Shown here in pieces: positions 1 through 8,805 of a stretch of 64,000 bases of DNA. The stretch is from Cupriavidus necator (GTDB taxonomy: Bacteria > Pseudomonadota > Gammaproteobacteria > Burkholderiales > Burkholderiaceae). The notes under the pieces are model-generated. The model had not been told where the DNA came from and did no database searches. It saw only the letters and a list, made by a program, of their open reading frames with translations. The stretch lies in assembly GCA_022041995.1 (NCBI GenBank), contig CP074381.1, positions 310,001 through 374,000 of the forward strand, given 5' to 3'. Within the stretch, counting starts at the first letter, position 1; each line of letters starts with the position of its first letter. Both the position numbers and the translations under genes were made by a program.

Positions 1-194
1 AGGACGCTCACGTGGCGATGCGCGGCCTGCCGGATCCAGCGATCATGGCGGCGTCGCGGCGCCTCATCCGCCGGGGCCAGGCCCCGGCAGCTCCCGCCGC
101 CCGACCGTACCGCGCCCGTTCCCGCCAGGGATCGGGGCGCGGCACGGCGGGCGGCGGGGCGTTTCCGCGTGGCCTCCGGCCTTTGTTCGGGTAA
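1..194. other. Leader upstream of mreC, no gene seen
   Basis: This GC-rich stretch lies before mreC, where mreB normally ends just upstream in related genomes. An open frame crosses it, but its Arg/Ala/Pro-rich translation resembles no protein I know. I see no convincing promoter or terminator. Confidence 0.5.
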
Positions 195-1160
195 ATGGAT
201 TACTCCCCTCCGCCGCTCTTCAAGCAAGGCACCTCGGCTGTCGCCAGGCTGGTCCTGTACGTGGCTATCGCGCTGGCGCTGCTGGTGGTCGATGCCCGTT
301 TCGACGCGCTCAGCGTGGGCCGGCAGGTTGCCGCCACCGTGCTGATGCCGGTCGAGCGCCTGGTGCTGACGCCGCGCGACGCACTGCGCACAATGTTCGA
401 CTATGCGCAGTCGTCGGCGATGCTCGCCACCGAGAACCGCGAACTGCGCCAGAATGCCGTGCAGCAGGCCCAGGCCTCGGTGCGCCAGGCGCAGCTGGAG
501 TCCGAGAACAACCAGCTGCGCAAGCTGCTCGGGCTGGCGCAGCAGTCGGCCACGCCGGTGACGTCCGCCGAGATCCTGTATGACGCGCGCGATCCCTACA
601 GCCAGCGCATCGTGATCGACAAGGGCAGCCAGCACGGCCTGCGTGCGGGCTACCCGGTGATCGACGAGCGCGGCGTGGTGGGGCAGGTCACGCGCGTGTC
701 GCCGTTCCAGTCCGAGGTGACGCTCCTGACCGACAAGGACCAGGCCATCCCCGTGCAGGTGGTGCGCAACGGCCTGCGCAGCGTGGCCTTCGGCGGTGCG
801 CGCGCGGGCCAGCTGGACCTGCGCTTCATGGCCGCCGCCGCCGACCTGCAGCAGGGCGACCTGCTGGTGACCTCGGGCCTGGACGGCACCTACCCGCCGG
901 GCCTGCCGGTGGCGAAGATCGTCCAGATCGAGCGCAAGGCCGATACCGCGTTCTCGCGCGTCTATTGCGAACCGGTGGCCGGCGTGCGTGCGCACCGCCA
1001 GCTGCTGGTGGTGCGCTACGACGCCGCCATCCCGGCGCGCGAATCGGTCGAAGCCAGGCCGCAGGCGCCGGTCAAGGGCGCCAAGTCCGCCGCGGCGCGC
1101 GCTGCCGCCGACAGCGCGGCGGCTGCCAGGGCCGCGCCCGCCAAGGAGGCACCACAGTGA
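195..1160 (+). CDS. mreC: Rod shape-determining protein MreC
   Basis: MreC is a bitopic inner-membrane protein of the elongasome that links MreB to the periplasmic peptidoglycan enzymes PBP2 and RodA. The 321-residue product has one N-terminal membrane segment (about residues 17-35), then a heptad-like coiled coil (about 70-115, rich in Glu, Gln and Leu). The beta-rich MreC domain follows, with recognisable stretches such as VIDKGSQHGLRAGYPVI and LLTDKDQAIPVQV. The last 50 residues are an Ala/Pro/Lys-rich tail of low complexity. The ATG is preceded by only a weak ribosome site but gives the usual N-terminus. The stop overlaps the GTG of mreD, and mrdA and rodA follow, the normal mre/mrd order of betaproteobacteria. 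Confidence 0.95.
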   Translation: MDYSPPPLFKQGTSAVARLVLYVAIALALLVVDARFDALSVGRQVAATVLMPVERLVLTPRDALRTMFDYAQSSAMLATENRELRQNAVQQAQASVRQAQLESENNQLRKLLGLAQQSATPVTSAEILYDARDPYSQRIVIDKGSQHGLRAGYPVIDERGVVGQVTRVSPFQSEVTLLTDKDQAIPVQVVRNGLRSVAFGGARAGQLDLRFMAAAADLQQGDLLVTSGLDGTYPPGLPVAKIVQIERKADTAFSRVYCEPVAGVRAHRQLLVVRYDAAIPARESVEARPQAPVKGAKSAAARAAADSAAAARAAPAKEAPQ

Positions 1161-1668
1161 CCAACCCCCAATACCTGCTGCGGCCGGTCAATCCCACCTT
1201 TATCGCCTTCAGCTTCGTGCTGGCGTTCCTGTTCAACCTGATGCCCTGGGCACCACGCTGTGGATTCCCGACATGGTGGCGCTGGTGCTGGTGTTCTGGA
1301 ACATCCACCAGCCGCGCAAGGTAGGCATGGGCGTGGCCTTCCTGCTGGGCCTGCTGATGGACGTGCACGATGCCCGGCTGCTGGGCGAGCACGCGCTGGC
1401 CTACACCCTGCTGGCCTACTTTGCCATCACCATCCACCGCCGCGTGCTGTGGTTCACCGTCTATACCCAGGCACTGCACGTGCTGCCGCTGCTGTTCATC
1501 GTGCACGCGGTGCCGGTGCTGATCCGGCTGGCCATGGGCGCGCCGCTGCCGGGCTGGCAACTGTTGCTGGCGCCGGCGATCGAGGCGCTGCTGTGGCCGC
1601 TGGCCACCAGCCTGCTGCTGGCGCCGCAGCGCCGTTCGAGCGATGTCGACGAGACGCGGCCGATCTGA
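1157..1668 (+). pseudogene. mreD: Rod shape-determining protein MreD, frame broken by a 1-base loss
   Basis: MreD is a small multi-membrane-segment partner of MreC. Reading starts at a GTG overlapping the mreC stop and gives MTNPQYLLRPVNPTFIAFSF..., which is typical MreD. At 1247-1251 (TGGGC) the frame is lost and would stop near 1324. The next frame continues exactly with TTLWIPDMVALVLVFWNIHQ and runs through four or more hydrophobic segments to 1668. Restoring one G (TGGGGC) gives a continuous protein of 170 residues, the usual MreD size. The gene is normally essential in rod-shaped cells and the rest is perfectly conserved. I therefore infer a sequencing or assembly error rather than a real null allele. 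Start and product are clear; only the frame is uncertain. Confidence 0.88.
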
Positions 1669-1728
1669 CGCCGCCATTGCCATCATCCGCCACCGCCCAC
1701 CACCGCCCCCTCCAGGCCACGCAGTACC

Positions 1729-4029
1729 ATGACCGAAATCCGCAACGTCGAACTGGAAATCGGCCGCTTCCGCATCCGCGTGGCGGCCGCGGCCCTGTTC
1801 ACGGTGATCTGCTTTGGCCTGCTGTTCTCGCGCTTCCTGTGGCTGCAGTGGTACAAGCATGACCAGTACTCGGCCAAGGCCGAGGACAACCGCATCTCGG
1901 TGGCGCCGATCGAGCCCAACCGCGGCATCATCATGGATCGCAACGGGATCGTGCTGGCGCGCAATTATTCGGCGTACACGCTGGAGATCACGCCGTCCAA
2001 GCTGACCGATACGCTGGACAACACCATCGAAGGCCTGTCCGGGCTGGTGGATATCCAGCCGCGCGACCGGCGCCGCTTCAAGCGCCTGATGGAAGAGTCG
2101 CGCAGCTTTGAGAGCCTGCCGATCCGCAGCCAGCTGACCGACGAGGAAGTGGCGCGCTTTTCCGCGCAGCGCTTTCGCTTCCCGGGCGTGGACGTGCGCG
2201 CGCGGCTGTTCCGCCAGTACCCGCTGGGCGAGTCGGCCTCGCACGTGATCGGCTACCTGGGCCGCATCTCGCAGCGCGACCAGGAACGCATCGAGGCCAT
2301 GGACGAGGCCAACGATGCCGACGGCGCCAGGTACGATCCGCGCAAGGATGCCGACAACTACAAGGGCTCCAACTACATCGGCAAGATCGGCCTGGAGCAG
2401 AGCTACGAGACCGAGCTGCACGGCCTGACCGGGTTCGAGGAAGTGGAAGTGAGCGCGGGCGGGCGCCCGATCCGCACGCTGTCCACCTCGCCGGCCACGC
2501 CCGGCAATAACCTGATCCTGTCGCTGGATATCCGCCTGCAGCAGCTGGCCGAGGCGCTCTACGGCGACCGCCGCGGCGCGCTGGTGGCGATCGAGCCGTC
2601 CACGGGCGACATCCTGGCCTTTGTCTCCAAGCCCACCTACGACCCCAACCTGTTTGTCGAAGGCATCGACACCAATACCTGGAATGAACTCAACGGCTCG
2701 CCCGACAAGCCGTTGCTGAACCGGCCCCTGCGCGGCACCTATCCGCCGGGCTCAACCTATAAGCCGTTCATGGCGCTGGCGGCCCTGACCACCGGCAAGC
2801 GCACCGCCGCCTGGGGCATGCACGATCCGGGCTTCTTCACGCTGGGCAACCACACCTTCCGCGACGACAAGCCGGGCGGCCATGGCTGGGTCGACATGCA
2901 CAGCTCGATCGTGCAGTCGTGCGACACCTATTACTACGCGCTGGCGCGCGACCTGGGCGTCAATGGCATCCATGACTTTATGAAACCGCTGGGCTTCGGC
3001 CAGATCACCGGCATCGATATCGAGGGCGAAAGCCGCGGTATCCTGCCGTCGACCGAATGGAAGCGCAAGGCTTACCGCAAGCCCGAGCAGCAGAAGTGGT
3101 ACGACGGCGAGACCATTTCGCTGGGCATCGGCCAGGGCTACAACAGCTTCACCATCCTGCAGCTGGCGCAGGCCACCTCGGTGATCGTCAACAACGGCAG
3201 CGTGATGAAGCCGCACCTGGTCAAGGCCGTGGAAGACGCAGTCACGCGCAAGCGCTCGCTGACGGTGCCCAAGGAAAGCTACCGGATCCCGCTCAAGCAG
3301 GCCGATATCGACGTGATCAAGCGCGCCATGGTGGCGGTGACGCACTCCGGCACGGCCGCGCGCGCGTTTGCCGGCGCCGCCTATGAGTCAGCGGGCAAGA
3401 CCGGCACGGCGCAGACCTACAGCCTGGGCAAGGGCGAGAAGTACAACCACCACGCGCTGGACGAGCGCAAGCGCGACCACTCGCTGTACACCGCCTTCGC
3501 GCCCGCGGACAACCCCAGGATCGCGATTGCGATGATCGTCGAGAACGCCGGCTTCGGCGCCGCGGTGGCCGCGCCGATCGCGCGCAAGGTGATGGATTAT
3601 TACCTGACCGGCAAATGGCCCGAGGAACTGGAAGCCATCGCGCCGCCGGAAGCCGAGCGCATGGCGGGCCGCCCGCCGGTGGCTACGCCGAGTGTGTTCA
3701 CCACCGGCCAGACCGCCAGCATCGCCAGCGCCACCGTGATGTCGAGTGGCAGTGCGCCGGCCAGCGGCGCGGCCGCGAGCGCCGTTGCCGCGGCCTCGGG
3801 CGCGCACGCCGGGGCATCCGACGCAATCGTGGCGGCGCTGGATCCGGCCGCGATCGCGCCGGCCTCGGCCGTGCAGACGCTGGACGAACGCATGCTGCAG
3901 GCGCTGGGCCACAGCAAGCCGCAGGCGCCACCGGCCGCGCCGGTTGCGCCGGCCAAGGCGCCCGCGCCCAAACCACGCGTCAAGCCCGTGGCTGCCAAGG
4001 CAGCCAGCGGTGCCGGCGCCACTCGCTGA
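1729..4029 (+). CDS. mrdA: Peptidoglycan D,D-transpeptidase PBP2
   Basis: PBP2 is the class B penicillin-binding protein that crosslinks peptidoglycan during side-wall growth, working with RodA. The 766-residue protein has an N-terminal membrane anchor (about 20-42), a dimerisation/pedestal domain, and a transpeptidase domain. The active-site motif is STYK (Ser342, Lys345), the second motif is SCD, and KTGT lies at 557-560. From about residue 650 there is a long Ala/Pro/Ser/Lys-rich tail, which makes the protein more than 100 residues longer than Escherichia coli PBP2. This tail is low complexity and probably periplasmic and disordered. rodA begins 11 bases after the stop, so the two are very likely co-transcribed. 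Confidence 0.96.
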   Translation: MTEIRNVELEIGRFRIRVAAAALFTVICFGLLFSRFLWLQWYKHDQYSAKAEDNRISVAPIEPNRGIIMDRNGIVLARNYSAYTLEITPSKLTDTLDNTIEGLSGLVDIQPRDRRRFKRLMEESRSFESLPIRSQLTDEEVARFSAQRFRFPGVDVRARLFRQYPLGESASHVIGYLGRISQRDQERIEAMDEANDADGARYDPRKDADNYKGSNYIGKIGLEQSYETELHGLTGFEEVEVSAGGRPIRTLSTSPATPGNNLILSLDIRLQQLAEALYGDRRGALVAIEPSTGDILAFVSKPTYDPNLFVEGIDTNTWNELNGSPDKPLLNRPLRGTYPPGSTYKPFMALAALTTGKRTAAWGMHDPGFFTLGNHTFRDDKPGGHGWVDMHSSIVQSCDTYYYALARDLGVNGIHDFMKPLGFGQITGIDIEGESRGILPSTEWKRKAYRKPEQQKWYDGETISLGIGQGYNSFTILQLAQATSVIVNNGSVMKPHLVKAVEDAVTRKRSLTVPKESYRIPLKQADIDVIKRAMVAVTHSGTAARAFAGAAYESAGKTGTAQTYSLGKGEKYNHHALDERKRDHSLYTAFAPADNPRIAIAMIVENAGFGAAVAAPIARKVMDYYLTGKWPEELEAIAPPEAERMAGRPPVATPSVFTTGQTASIASATVMSSGSAPASGAAASAVAAASGAHAGASDAIVAALDPAAIAPASAVQTLDERMLQALGHSKPQAPPAAPVAPAKAPAPKPRVKPVAAKAASGAGATR

Positions 4030-4040
4030 AGGAGACGCGC

Positions 4041-5183
4041 ATGGATCGACGCCGCGTCCTGTCCCTGGTCAAGACCGCGCTGACCGGTTTTGACAAACCA
4101 CTTTCGCTGATTGTCTTCCTGCTGTTCGCCACCGGCATCGTGGCGCTGTACTCGGCCGCCATCGACATGCCGGGCCGGGTCGAGGACCAGTTGCGCAATA
4201 TCCTGCTGTCGTACGTGGTGATGCTGGTGATCGCCTACCTGCCCACGCAGACACTGATGCGGGTGGCGGTGCCCATCTATACGGTGGGGGTGGCGCTGCT
4301 GGTCGCGGTGGCCATGTTCGGCCTGATCCGCAAGGGCGCGCGCCGCTGGCTCTATGTCGGCATGGTGATCCAGCCGTCCGAGATCATGAAGATCTCGATG
4401 CCGCTGATGCTGGCCTGGTACTTCCAGAAGCGCGAGGGTGTGGTCAAGTGGTTTGACTTCGTGGTGGCGCTGGTGCTGCTGCTGATCCCGGTCGGCCTGA
4501 TCGCCAAGCAGCCCGACCTGGGCACGGCGCTGCTGGTGATGGCCGCGGGCGTGTACGTGATCTACTTTGCCGGGCTGTCGTGGAAGCTGATCCTGCCGCT
4601 GCTGGGGCTGCTGGTGGTCGCCGTCACGCTGCTGATCACGTTCCAGAACGACATCTGCGCGCCGGGCGTGAACTGGCCGGTGCTGCACGACTACCAGCAG
4701 CACCGCGTCTGCACGCTGCTGGACCCCACCAGCGATCCGCTCGGCAAAGGCTTCCACACGATCCAGTCGATCATCGCGATCGGCTCGGGCGGGGTGGAGG
4801 GCAAGGGCTGGCTCAAGGGCACGCAGACGCACCTGGAATTCATCCCCGAGAAGCACACGGACTTTATCTTCGCGGTGTATTCCGAGGAGTTCGGCCTGAT
4901 CGGCAATGCGCTGCTGCTGGTGCTGTACCTGCTGCTGATCTTCCGCGGCCTGTTTATCGCGGCCAATGCGCCGACGCTGTTCTCGCGGCTGCTGGCGGGA
5001 TCGATCACGCTGATCTTCTTCACCTATGCCTTCGTCAACATGGGCATGGTCAGCGGCATCCTGCCGGTGGTGGGCGTGCCGCTGCCGCTGATGAGCTATG
5101 GCGGCACCGCGCTGGTGACGCTGGGCGCGGGCATCGGCATCCTGATGAGTATTTCGCGGCAGAAGCGGCTGATCCAGACGTAG
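4041..5183 (+). CDS. rodA: Peptidoglycan glycosyltransferase RodA
   Basis: RodA is the SEDS-family glycan polymerase of the elongasome, an integral inner-membrane protein that pairs with PBP2. The 380-residue product shows about ten hydrophobic segments. It has the SEDS signatures RRWLYVGMVIQPSE, EFIPEKHTDFIFAVYSEEFG (the conserved Glu/His/Asp loop) and PLPLMSYGGTAL near the C-terminus. The ATG at 4041 follows GGAGACGCGC, a good ribosome site, and sits 11 bases after mrdA. A strong hairpin follows the stop, closing the mre/mrd unit. Confidence 0.97.
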   Translation: MDRRRVLSLVKTALTGFDKPLSLIVFLLFATGIVALYSAAIDMPGRVEDQLRNILLSYVVMLVIAYLPTQTLMRVAVPIYTVGVALLVAVAMFGLIRKGARRWLYVGMVIQPSEIMKISMPLMLAWYFQKREGVVKWFDFVVALVLLLIPVGLIAKQPDLGTALLVMAAGVYVIYFAGLSWKLILPLLGLLVVAVTLLITFQNDICAPGVNWPVLHDYQQHRVCTLLDPTSDPLGKGFHTIQSIIAIGSGGVEGKGWLKGTQTHLEFIPEKHTDFIFAVYSEEFGLIGNALLLVLYLLLIFRGLFIAANAPTLFSRLLAGSITLIFFTYAFVNMGMVSGILPVVGVPLPLMSYGGTALVTLGAGIGILMSISRQKRLIQT

Positions 5184-5195
5184 CGCGGCACGCGT

Positions 5196-5230
5196 AAAAA
5201 GGGGCCGCGGCTGCGCCGCCGGCCCCCTTT
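5196..5230. terminator. Terminator after rodA
   Basis: An A-run and GGGGCC arm faces a GGCCCCC-TTT arm across a GC-rich loop, giving a stable hairpin with T on one side and A on the other, so it could act in both directions. It sits 12 bases after the rodA stop and 40 bases before the DUF484 gene. Confidence 0.75.
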
Positions 5231-5271
5231 GCTAAACTGCCACCAACTTTACCTCTACCGGTCCACGCCCC

Positions 5272-5958
5272 ATGAACGCCCAAGACGTTGCCGCCTACCT
5301 GCAGAGCCATCCCGAATTCTTCGAAGAACACGCCGAGCTGCTGGCCGCGGTGCAGCTGACCAGCCCGCACAGCCACCGTGCCGTGTCGCTGCAGGAGCGC
5401 CAGATGGAAATCCTGCGCGAGAAGAACAAGGGCCTGGAGCTGCGCCTGGCGGACCTGGTCCGCCACGGCCATGACAACGACCGCACCCAGCAGCGCATGC
5501 ATGCCTGGCAGCTGCGCCTGCTGGCCGAAGCCGATTCGCACGCGCTGCCCTATGCGGTGCAGGACGGTCTGCAGCAGGTGTTCGACGTGCCCGCGGTGGC
5601 GCTCAGGCTGTGGGACGTCGCCGAGCAATACGTCCATATGGAAGTGGCGCAGGGCGCCAGCGAAGACCTGCGCATCTTTGCCGAAGGCCTGCGTGCGCCG
5701 TACTGCGGCAGCAACGGCGGCTTCGAGGCGGCGGGGCTGCTGGAGCGCGGCGATATCACCTCGCTGGCGATGGTGACGCTGCGCGTGCCGGTGCGCGCGG
5801 CCGATGCCGGGCCCGGTGCAGACGTGCGCGGCGCCGCCTTTGGCCTGCTGGTGCTGGGCTCGCCCGATCCGCGCCGTTTCCACGAAGGCATGGGCACCGC
5901 CTACCTGTCGCAGATCGGCGAAGTCGCCGGCGCCGCGCTGCACCGGCTGCGCGACTGA
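5272..5958 (+). CDS. DUF484 family protein (GAF-like), upstream of xerC
   Basis: The 228-residue protein begins MNAQDVAAYLQSHPEFFEEH, the hallmark N-terminus of DUF484. A coiled helix follows (about 40-75: ERQMEILREKNKGLELRL), then a GAF-like domain from about 80 to the end, including GLLVLGSPDPRRFHEGMGT. DUF484 genes commonly lie directly before xerC in proteobacteria. Their biochemical role is not established, and the GAF fold suggests ligand sensing or protein contacts. A likely -10 (TAAACT near 5232) lies close upstream, just after the rodA terminator. xerC starts 25 bases downstream, so an operon is likely. Confidence 0.9.
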   Translation: MNAQDVAAYLQSHPEFFEEHAELLAAVQLTSPHSHRAVSLQERQMEILREKNKGLELRLADLVRHGHDNDRTQQRMHAWQLRLLAEADSHALPYAVQDGLQQVFDVPAVALRLWDVAEQYVHMEVAQGASEDLRIFAEGLRAPYCGSNGGFEAAGLLERGDITSLAMVTLRVPVRAADAGPGADVRGAAFGLLVLGSPDPRRFHEGMGTAYLSQIGEVAGAALHRLRD

Positions 5959-5983
5959 GGCGCGGCGGCCCGCGCCTGACGCC

Positions 5984-7060
5984 ATGACTGCACGCCGGCC
6001 GCCTCGCAGCGTGGTTGCGGATATCGCGCCTGCCAGCGACAGCCCGCCGCCGGCACCCGAGCCGCTGGTCACGCGCTACCTGGACTGGCTGCGCGGCAGC
6101 CGCAAGCTGGCCGGGCACACGCTGACCAGCTACAGCCGCGACCTGCGCGTGCTGCAGGGGCACGCGGCGCGCTATGCGCCCGGCGTGGCCCTGCTGGCAC
6201 TGCAGACCCACCATATCCGCAACTTTGCCGCGCGGCTGCATGGCGCCGGGCTGGTCGGCACCAGCATCGCGCGCACCTTGTCGGCCTGGCGCGGTTTCTT
6301 CCAGTGGGCGGCGCGCCACGGCCATGGCGTCACGGTGAACCCGGTCGACGGCGTGCGCGCGCCGCGCTCGGGCCACGCGCTGCCCAAGGCGTTGTCGGTC
6401 GAACACGCGGTGGCACTGGTCGCGCATCCTGCCGGAACGGATGCCCAGGCACTGCGTGACCATGCGGTCTATGAGCTGTTCTATTCAAGCGGGCTGCGGC
6501 TGTCCGAGCTGGTGCAGCTGGACCTGCGCTATGCCGATGCCGACGGCTACCGCTCCAGCGGCTGGCTCGACCTGGCCGGGGCGGAAGTCACCGTGACCGG
6601 CAAGGGTTCGCGCCAGCGCTCGGTGCCGGTCGGCAGCAAGGCCATCGAGGCGCTGCGCGCCTGGCTGGCGGTGCGCGACACGCTGCTGCGCCCCGGCGCC
6701 TTGCCGGAAGATGCTCACGCCCTGTTCCTCGGCCCGCGCGGGCGGCGCCTGTCGATGCGCACGGTGCAGTTGCGGCTCAAGCAACAGGCGCTGCGCGCCG
6801 GCGTGCCGGCCGATGTGCATCCGCATATGCTGCGGCATTCGTTTGCCACCCACGTGCTGCAGTCGTCGGGCGACCTGCGCGCGGTGCAGGAGATGCTGGG
6901 CCATGCCAGTATCTCGACCACGCAGGTCTATACCGCGCTCGATTTCCAGCATCTGGCGAAGGTCTACGACAAGGCCCATCCGCGTGCCGGACGGGCGCGC
7001 GCCAAGCCCGCGGAGGCGGGCCCCGATGCGGCCGATGCCGGCGAAGCCTCGGAAGACTAG
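5984..7060 (+). CDS. xerC: Tyrosine recombinase XerC
   Basis: XerC acts with XerD at dif to resolve chromosome dimers at the division site. The 358-residue product has the N-terminal SAM-like core-binding domain (about 30-120, containing LTSYSRDLRVLQGH) and the catalytic domain. The active-site residues are visible: Arg172 (SGLRLSEL), His281 and Arg284 (HMLRHSFATH), His307 (LGHAS) and the nucleophile Tyr316 (QVYTALDF). The start MTARRPPRSV gives about 20 extra residues before the core-binding domain, so a slightly later start is possible. The C-terminal 30 residues are an Ala/Lys-rich extension. It ends one base before the convergent LysR gene. Confidence 0.95.
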   Translation: MTARRPPRSVVADIAPASDSPPPAPEPLVTRYLDWLRGSRKLAGHTLTSYSRDLRVLQGHAARYAPGVALLALQTHHIRNFAARLHGAGLVGTSIARTLSAWRGFFQWAARHGHGVTVNPVDGVRAPRSGHALPKALSVEHAVALVAHPAGTDAQALRDHAVYELFYSSGLRLSELVQLDLRYADADGYRSSGWLDLAGAEVTVTGKGSRQRSVPVGSKAIEALRAWLAVRDTLLRPGALPEDAHALFLGPRGRRLSMRTVQLRLKQQALRAGVPADVHPHMLRHSFATHVLQSSGDLRAVQEMLGHASISTTQVYTALDFQHLAKVYDKAHPRAGRARAKPAEAGPDAADAGEASED

Positions 7061-7061
7061 C

Positions 7062-8018
7062 TCACTCCCACTGCGCCAGCACCTCGCGGAAGCCCTCGAT
7101 CTCGGGCAGCAGCCAGCCGCGGAACGCCTGCACCTTGGGCAGGCTCAATGCGCCCGGAGCGCACACGAAGTACAGCAGCCACGGGCAGGGGATGCCGACA
7201 TCGAACAGCCGCACCACGCGCCCGGCCAGCAGGTCGTTGCAGGCCAGCGAGGAGCGGATCAGCGCAATGCCCTGGCCTTCGGACGCAGCCTGCAGCAGCA
7301 GCGAGGAATCTTCCAGCAGCAGCCCCTTGCGCGGCTCGGGCCAGTCCAGCCCGGCGGCCTCGAACCACGGCTTCCACGGGTCGCCCTCGCCGCGCAGCAG
7401 CGGCAGGCCGGCCATGTCCTGCGGCCGCTCGGGCAGGCGACCGCCATTGAAGCCGGGGCTGCAGACCGGGAAGAAGACATCGTCCAGCAGCCGTTCCACA
7501 TACAGGCCGGGGTAATCGCCGCTGCCCATGCGCAGCGCGATATCGACTTCCTCATGGGCAAAGTTGACCAGCGTGTTCGACGACAGCAGCTCGACATCCA
7601 GCTCCGGGTGGCGCTCGATAAAGCTGCCGATGCGCGGCGTCAGCCAGCGCGCGGCAAACGACGGCATGGTGCTGATGGTCAGGCGCTTGTCGCGGTTGCC
7701 GGCCTGCAGCGCGCGCGTGGCATCGGCGATCTGCAGCAGCGCGTCACGCACCCGCTCGGCATAGAGGCGCCCCGACGGCGTCAGCGCGACGCGCTTGCCG
7801 TGGCGCTCGAACAGCGGCATGCCCAGTTCTTCTTCCAGCGCGCGGATCTGGTGGCTGACCGCGCCGTGCGTGACAAACAGCTCCGTGGCCGCCCGCGAAA
7901 AGCTCTCGTGCCGCGCCGCGGCTTCGAAGGCGCGCAGCGCGGTCAGCGCCGGCAGGCGCGGCAGTTCGCGGTGCCAGCCGCGCGGCAGGTCCTTTTCCCA
8001 GGCGCTCTTCCATGCCAT
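7062..8018 (-). CDS. LysR-family transcriptional regulator (GcvA-like)
   Basis: The 318-residue protein has an N-terminal winged helix-turn-helix at about residues 20-80 (FEAAARHESFSRAATEL, then VSHQIRALEEELGMPLFERH). It continues into a type 2 periplasmic-binding effector domain. The PALTALRAFEAAARH pattern and overall length fit the GcvA/AmpR-like branch of LysR regulators. The effector and target genes cannot be read from the sequence. It is divergent from the DUF2917 gene at 8267 across about 250 bases, an arrangement in which LysR proteins often control the divergent gene. Confidence 0.9.
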   Translation of the reverse strand: MAWKSAWEKDLPRGWHRELPRLPALTALRAFEAAARHESFSRAATELFVTHGAVSHQIRALEEELGMPLFERHGKRVALTPSGRLYAERVRDALLQIADATRALQAGNRDKRLTISTMPSFAARWLTPRIGSFIERHPELDVELLSSNTLVNFAHEEVDIALRMGSGDYPGLYVERLLDDVFFPVCSPGFNGGRLPERPQDMAGLPLLRGEGDPWKPWFEAAGLDWPEPRKGLLLEDSSLLLQAASEGQGIALIRSSLACNDLLAGRVVRLFDVGIPCPWLLYFVCAPGALSLPKVQAFRGWLLPEIEGFREVLAQWE

Positions 8019-8266
8019 GGTGGTCTCCAGGCGGTCGTGTGTATGTGAGTTTGTCTAACAAGAACAAAGAAAATATATCGTTTTGATAGTGGCCGGGCAA
8101 TCACTAATATTCCATCACCGGCCCCCGCAGTAGTCATTGTCTTCACGGCGATATTCATAGGATTTAACTGGCCTGGTCCCCTTGCCGGACCAGTTCCGGT
8201 GCCCCGCCGCGAATTCCTACTGTGTCTGGCGTATTCCCGCCGCGGCCGGCTGAACGGAGAACCACC
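8019..8266. promoter_or_regulatory. Divergent intergenic region between LysR and DUF2917 genes
   Basis: This 248-base spacer is clearly less GC-rich than its surroundings at about 8048-8120, with runs such as AAAGAAAATATATCG and CACTAATATTCC. It must hold both divergent promoters. I cannot assign exact -35/-10 elements or a LysR T-N11-A box with confidence. Confidence 0.45.
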
Positions 8267-8635
8267 ATGAAAACCGTGCTCACAACGACCGTGTTCACCC
8301 TGAGTCCTGGCGAAGTCACCACGCTGTCGGTGCATGCTGCCCAGCGCCTGCATGTCGAAGAGGCCCGCGGCACCGACGTATGGCTGACCCGCGAGAAAGA
8401 TTCAGAGGACTACTGGCTGCGTTGTGGCGGCAGCCTGCTGCTGCGCTCGGGTGACGAGGTGGTGCTGAGCGTTGACCCGCGTGCGCTGCAACCGGTGCGT
8501 CTCGCCCTGATCGCGGAAGCGCGCCGCCCGGCGCTGGCGCTGGCTGACGTGCCGCACCTGGTGTACCGCAGCCTGCGCCGCCTGGTTCGAGGCACGGAGT
8601 GGACGCCTAACCAGGACAAGGTCACCGCATCCTGA
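8267..8635 (+). CDS. DUF2917 family protein
   Basis: The 122-residue protein starts [20 protein letters not shown] and contains the pattern [20 protein letters not shown] followed by [11 protein letters not shown]. This is typical of DUF2917, a short cupin-like beta-rich family found mainly in Burkholderiales. No enzymatic role is known for the family. The ATG follows ACGGAGAACCACC, a fair ribosome site. It is transcribed divergently from the LysR regulator, which makes it the likeliest target of that regulator (inference). Confidence 0.82.
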   Translation: MKTVLTTTVFTLSPGEVTTLSVHAAQRLHVEEARGTDVWLTREKDSEDYWLRCGGSLLLRSGDEVVLSVDPRALQPVRLALIAEARRPALALADVPHLVYRSLRRLVRGTEWTPNQDKVTAS

Positions 8636-8765
8636 GGCAAAGGCTGGCGGGGCGTCGTCCGCATCACACCGCGACCGCGGGCATCTGCGCCTGGTCTGGT
8701 CGCGGGACGCATCGGATGATTCTCGCCAGACGACACCCTGAGCGGGCAGCAGAAGTGACCGAGGC

Positions 8766-8790
8766 AGGGCCGGCGCAAGCCGGCCCTTTT
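8766..8790 (+). terminator. Rho-independent terminator between DUF2917 gene and lipB
   Basis: A perfect 9-bp stem (AGGGCCGGC with GCCGGCCCT), GCAA loop and T-run. It ends only 15 bases before the lipB ATG. It would stop transcripts from the DUF2917 gene about 130 bases downstream of that gene. The lipB promoter must therefore overlap or lie within this region, for example TACACT at about 8795. Confidence 0.85.
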
Positions 8791-8805
8791 CGTTACACTC
8801 TCGCC

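Noticed and set aside
12..194. Open frame before mreC
   Set aside because: Arg/Ala/Pro-rich translation without family features; the region is the mreB-mreC spacer.
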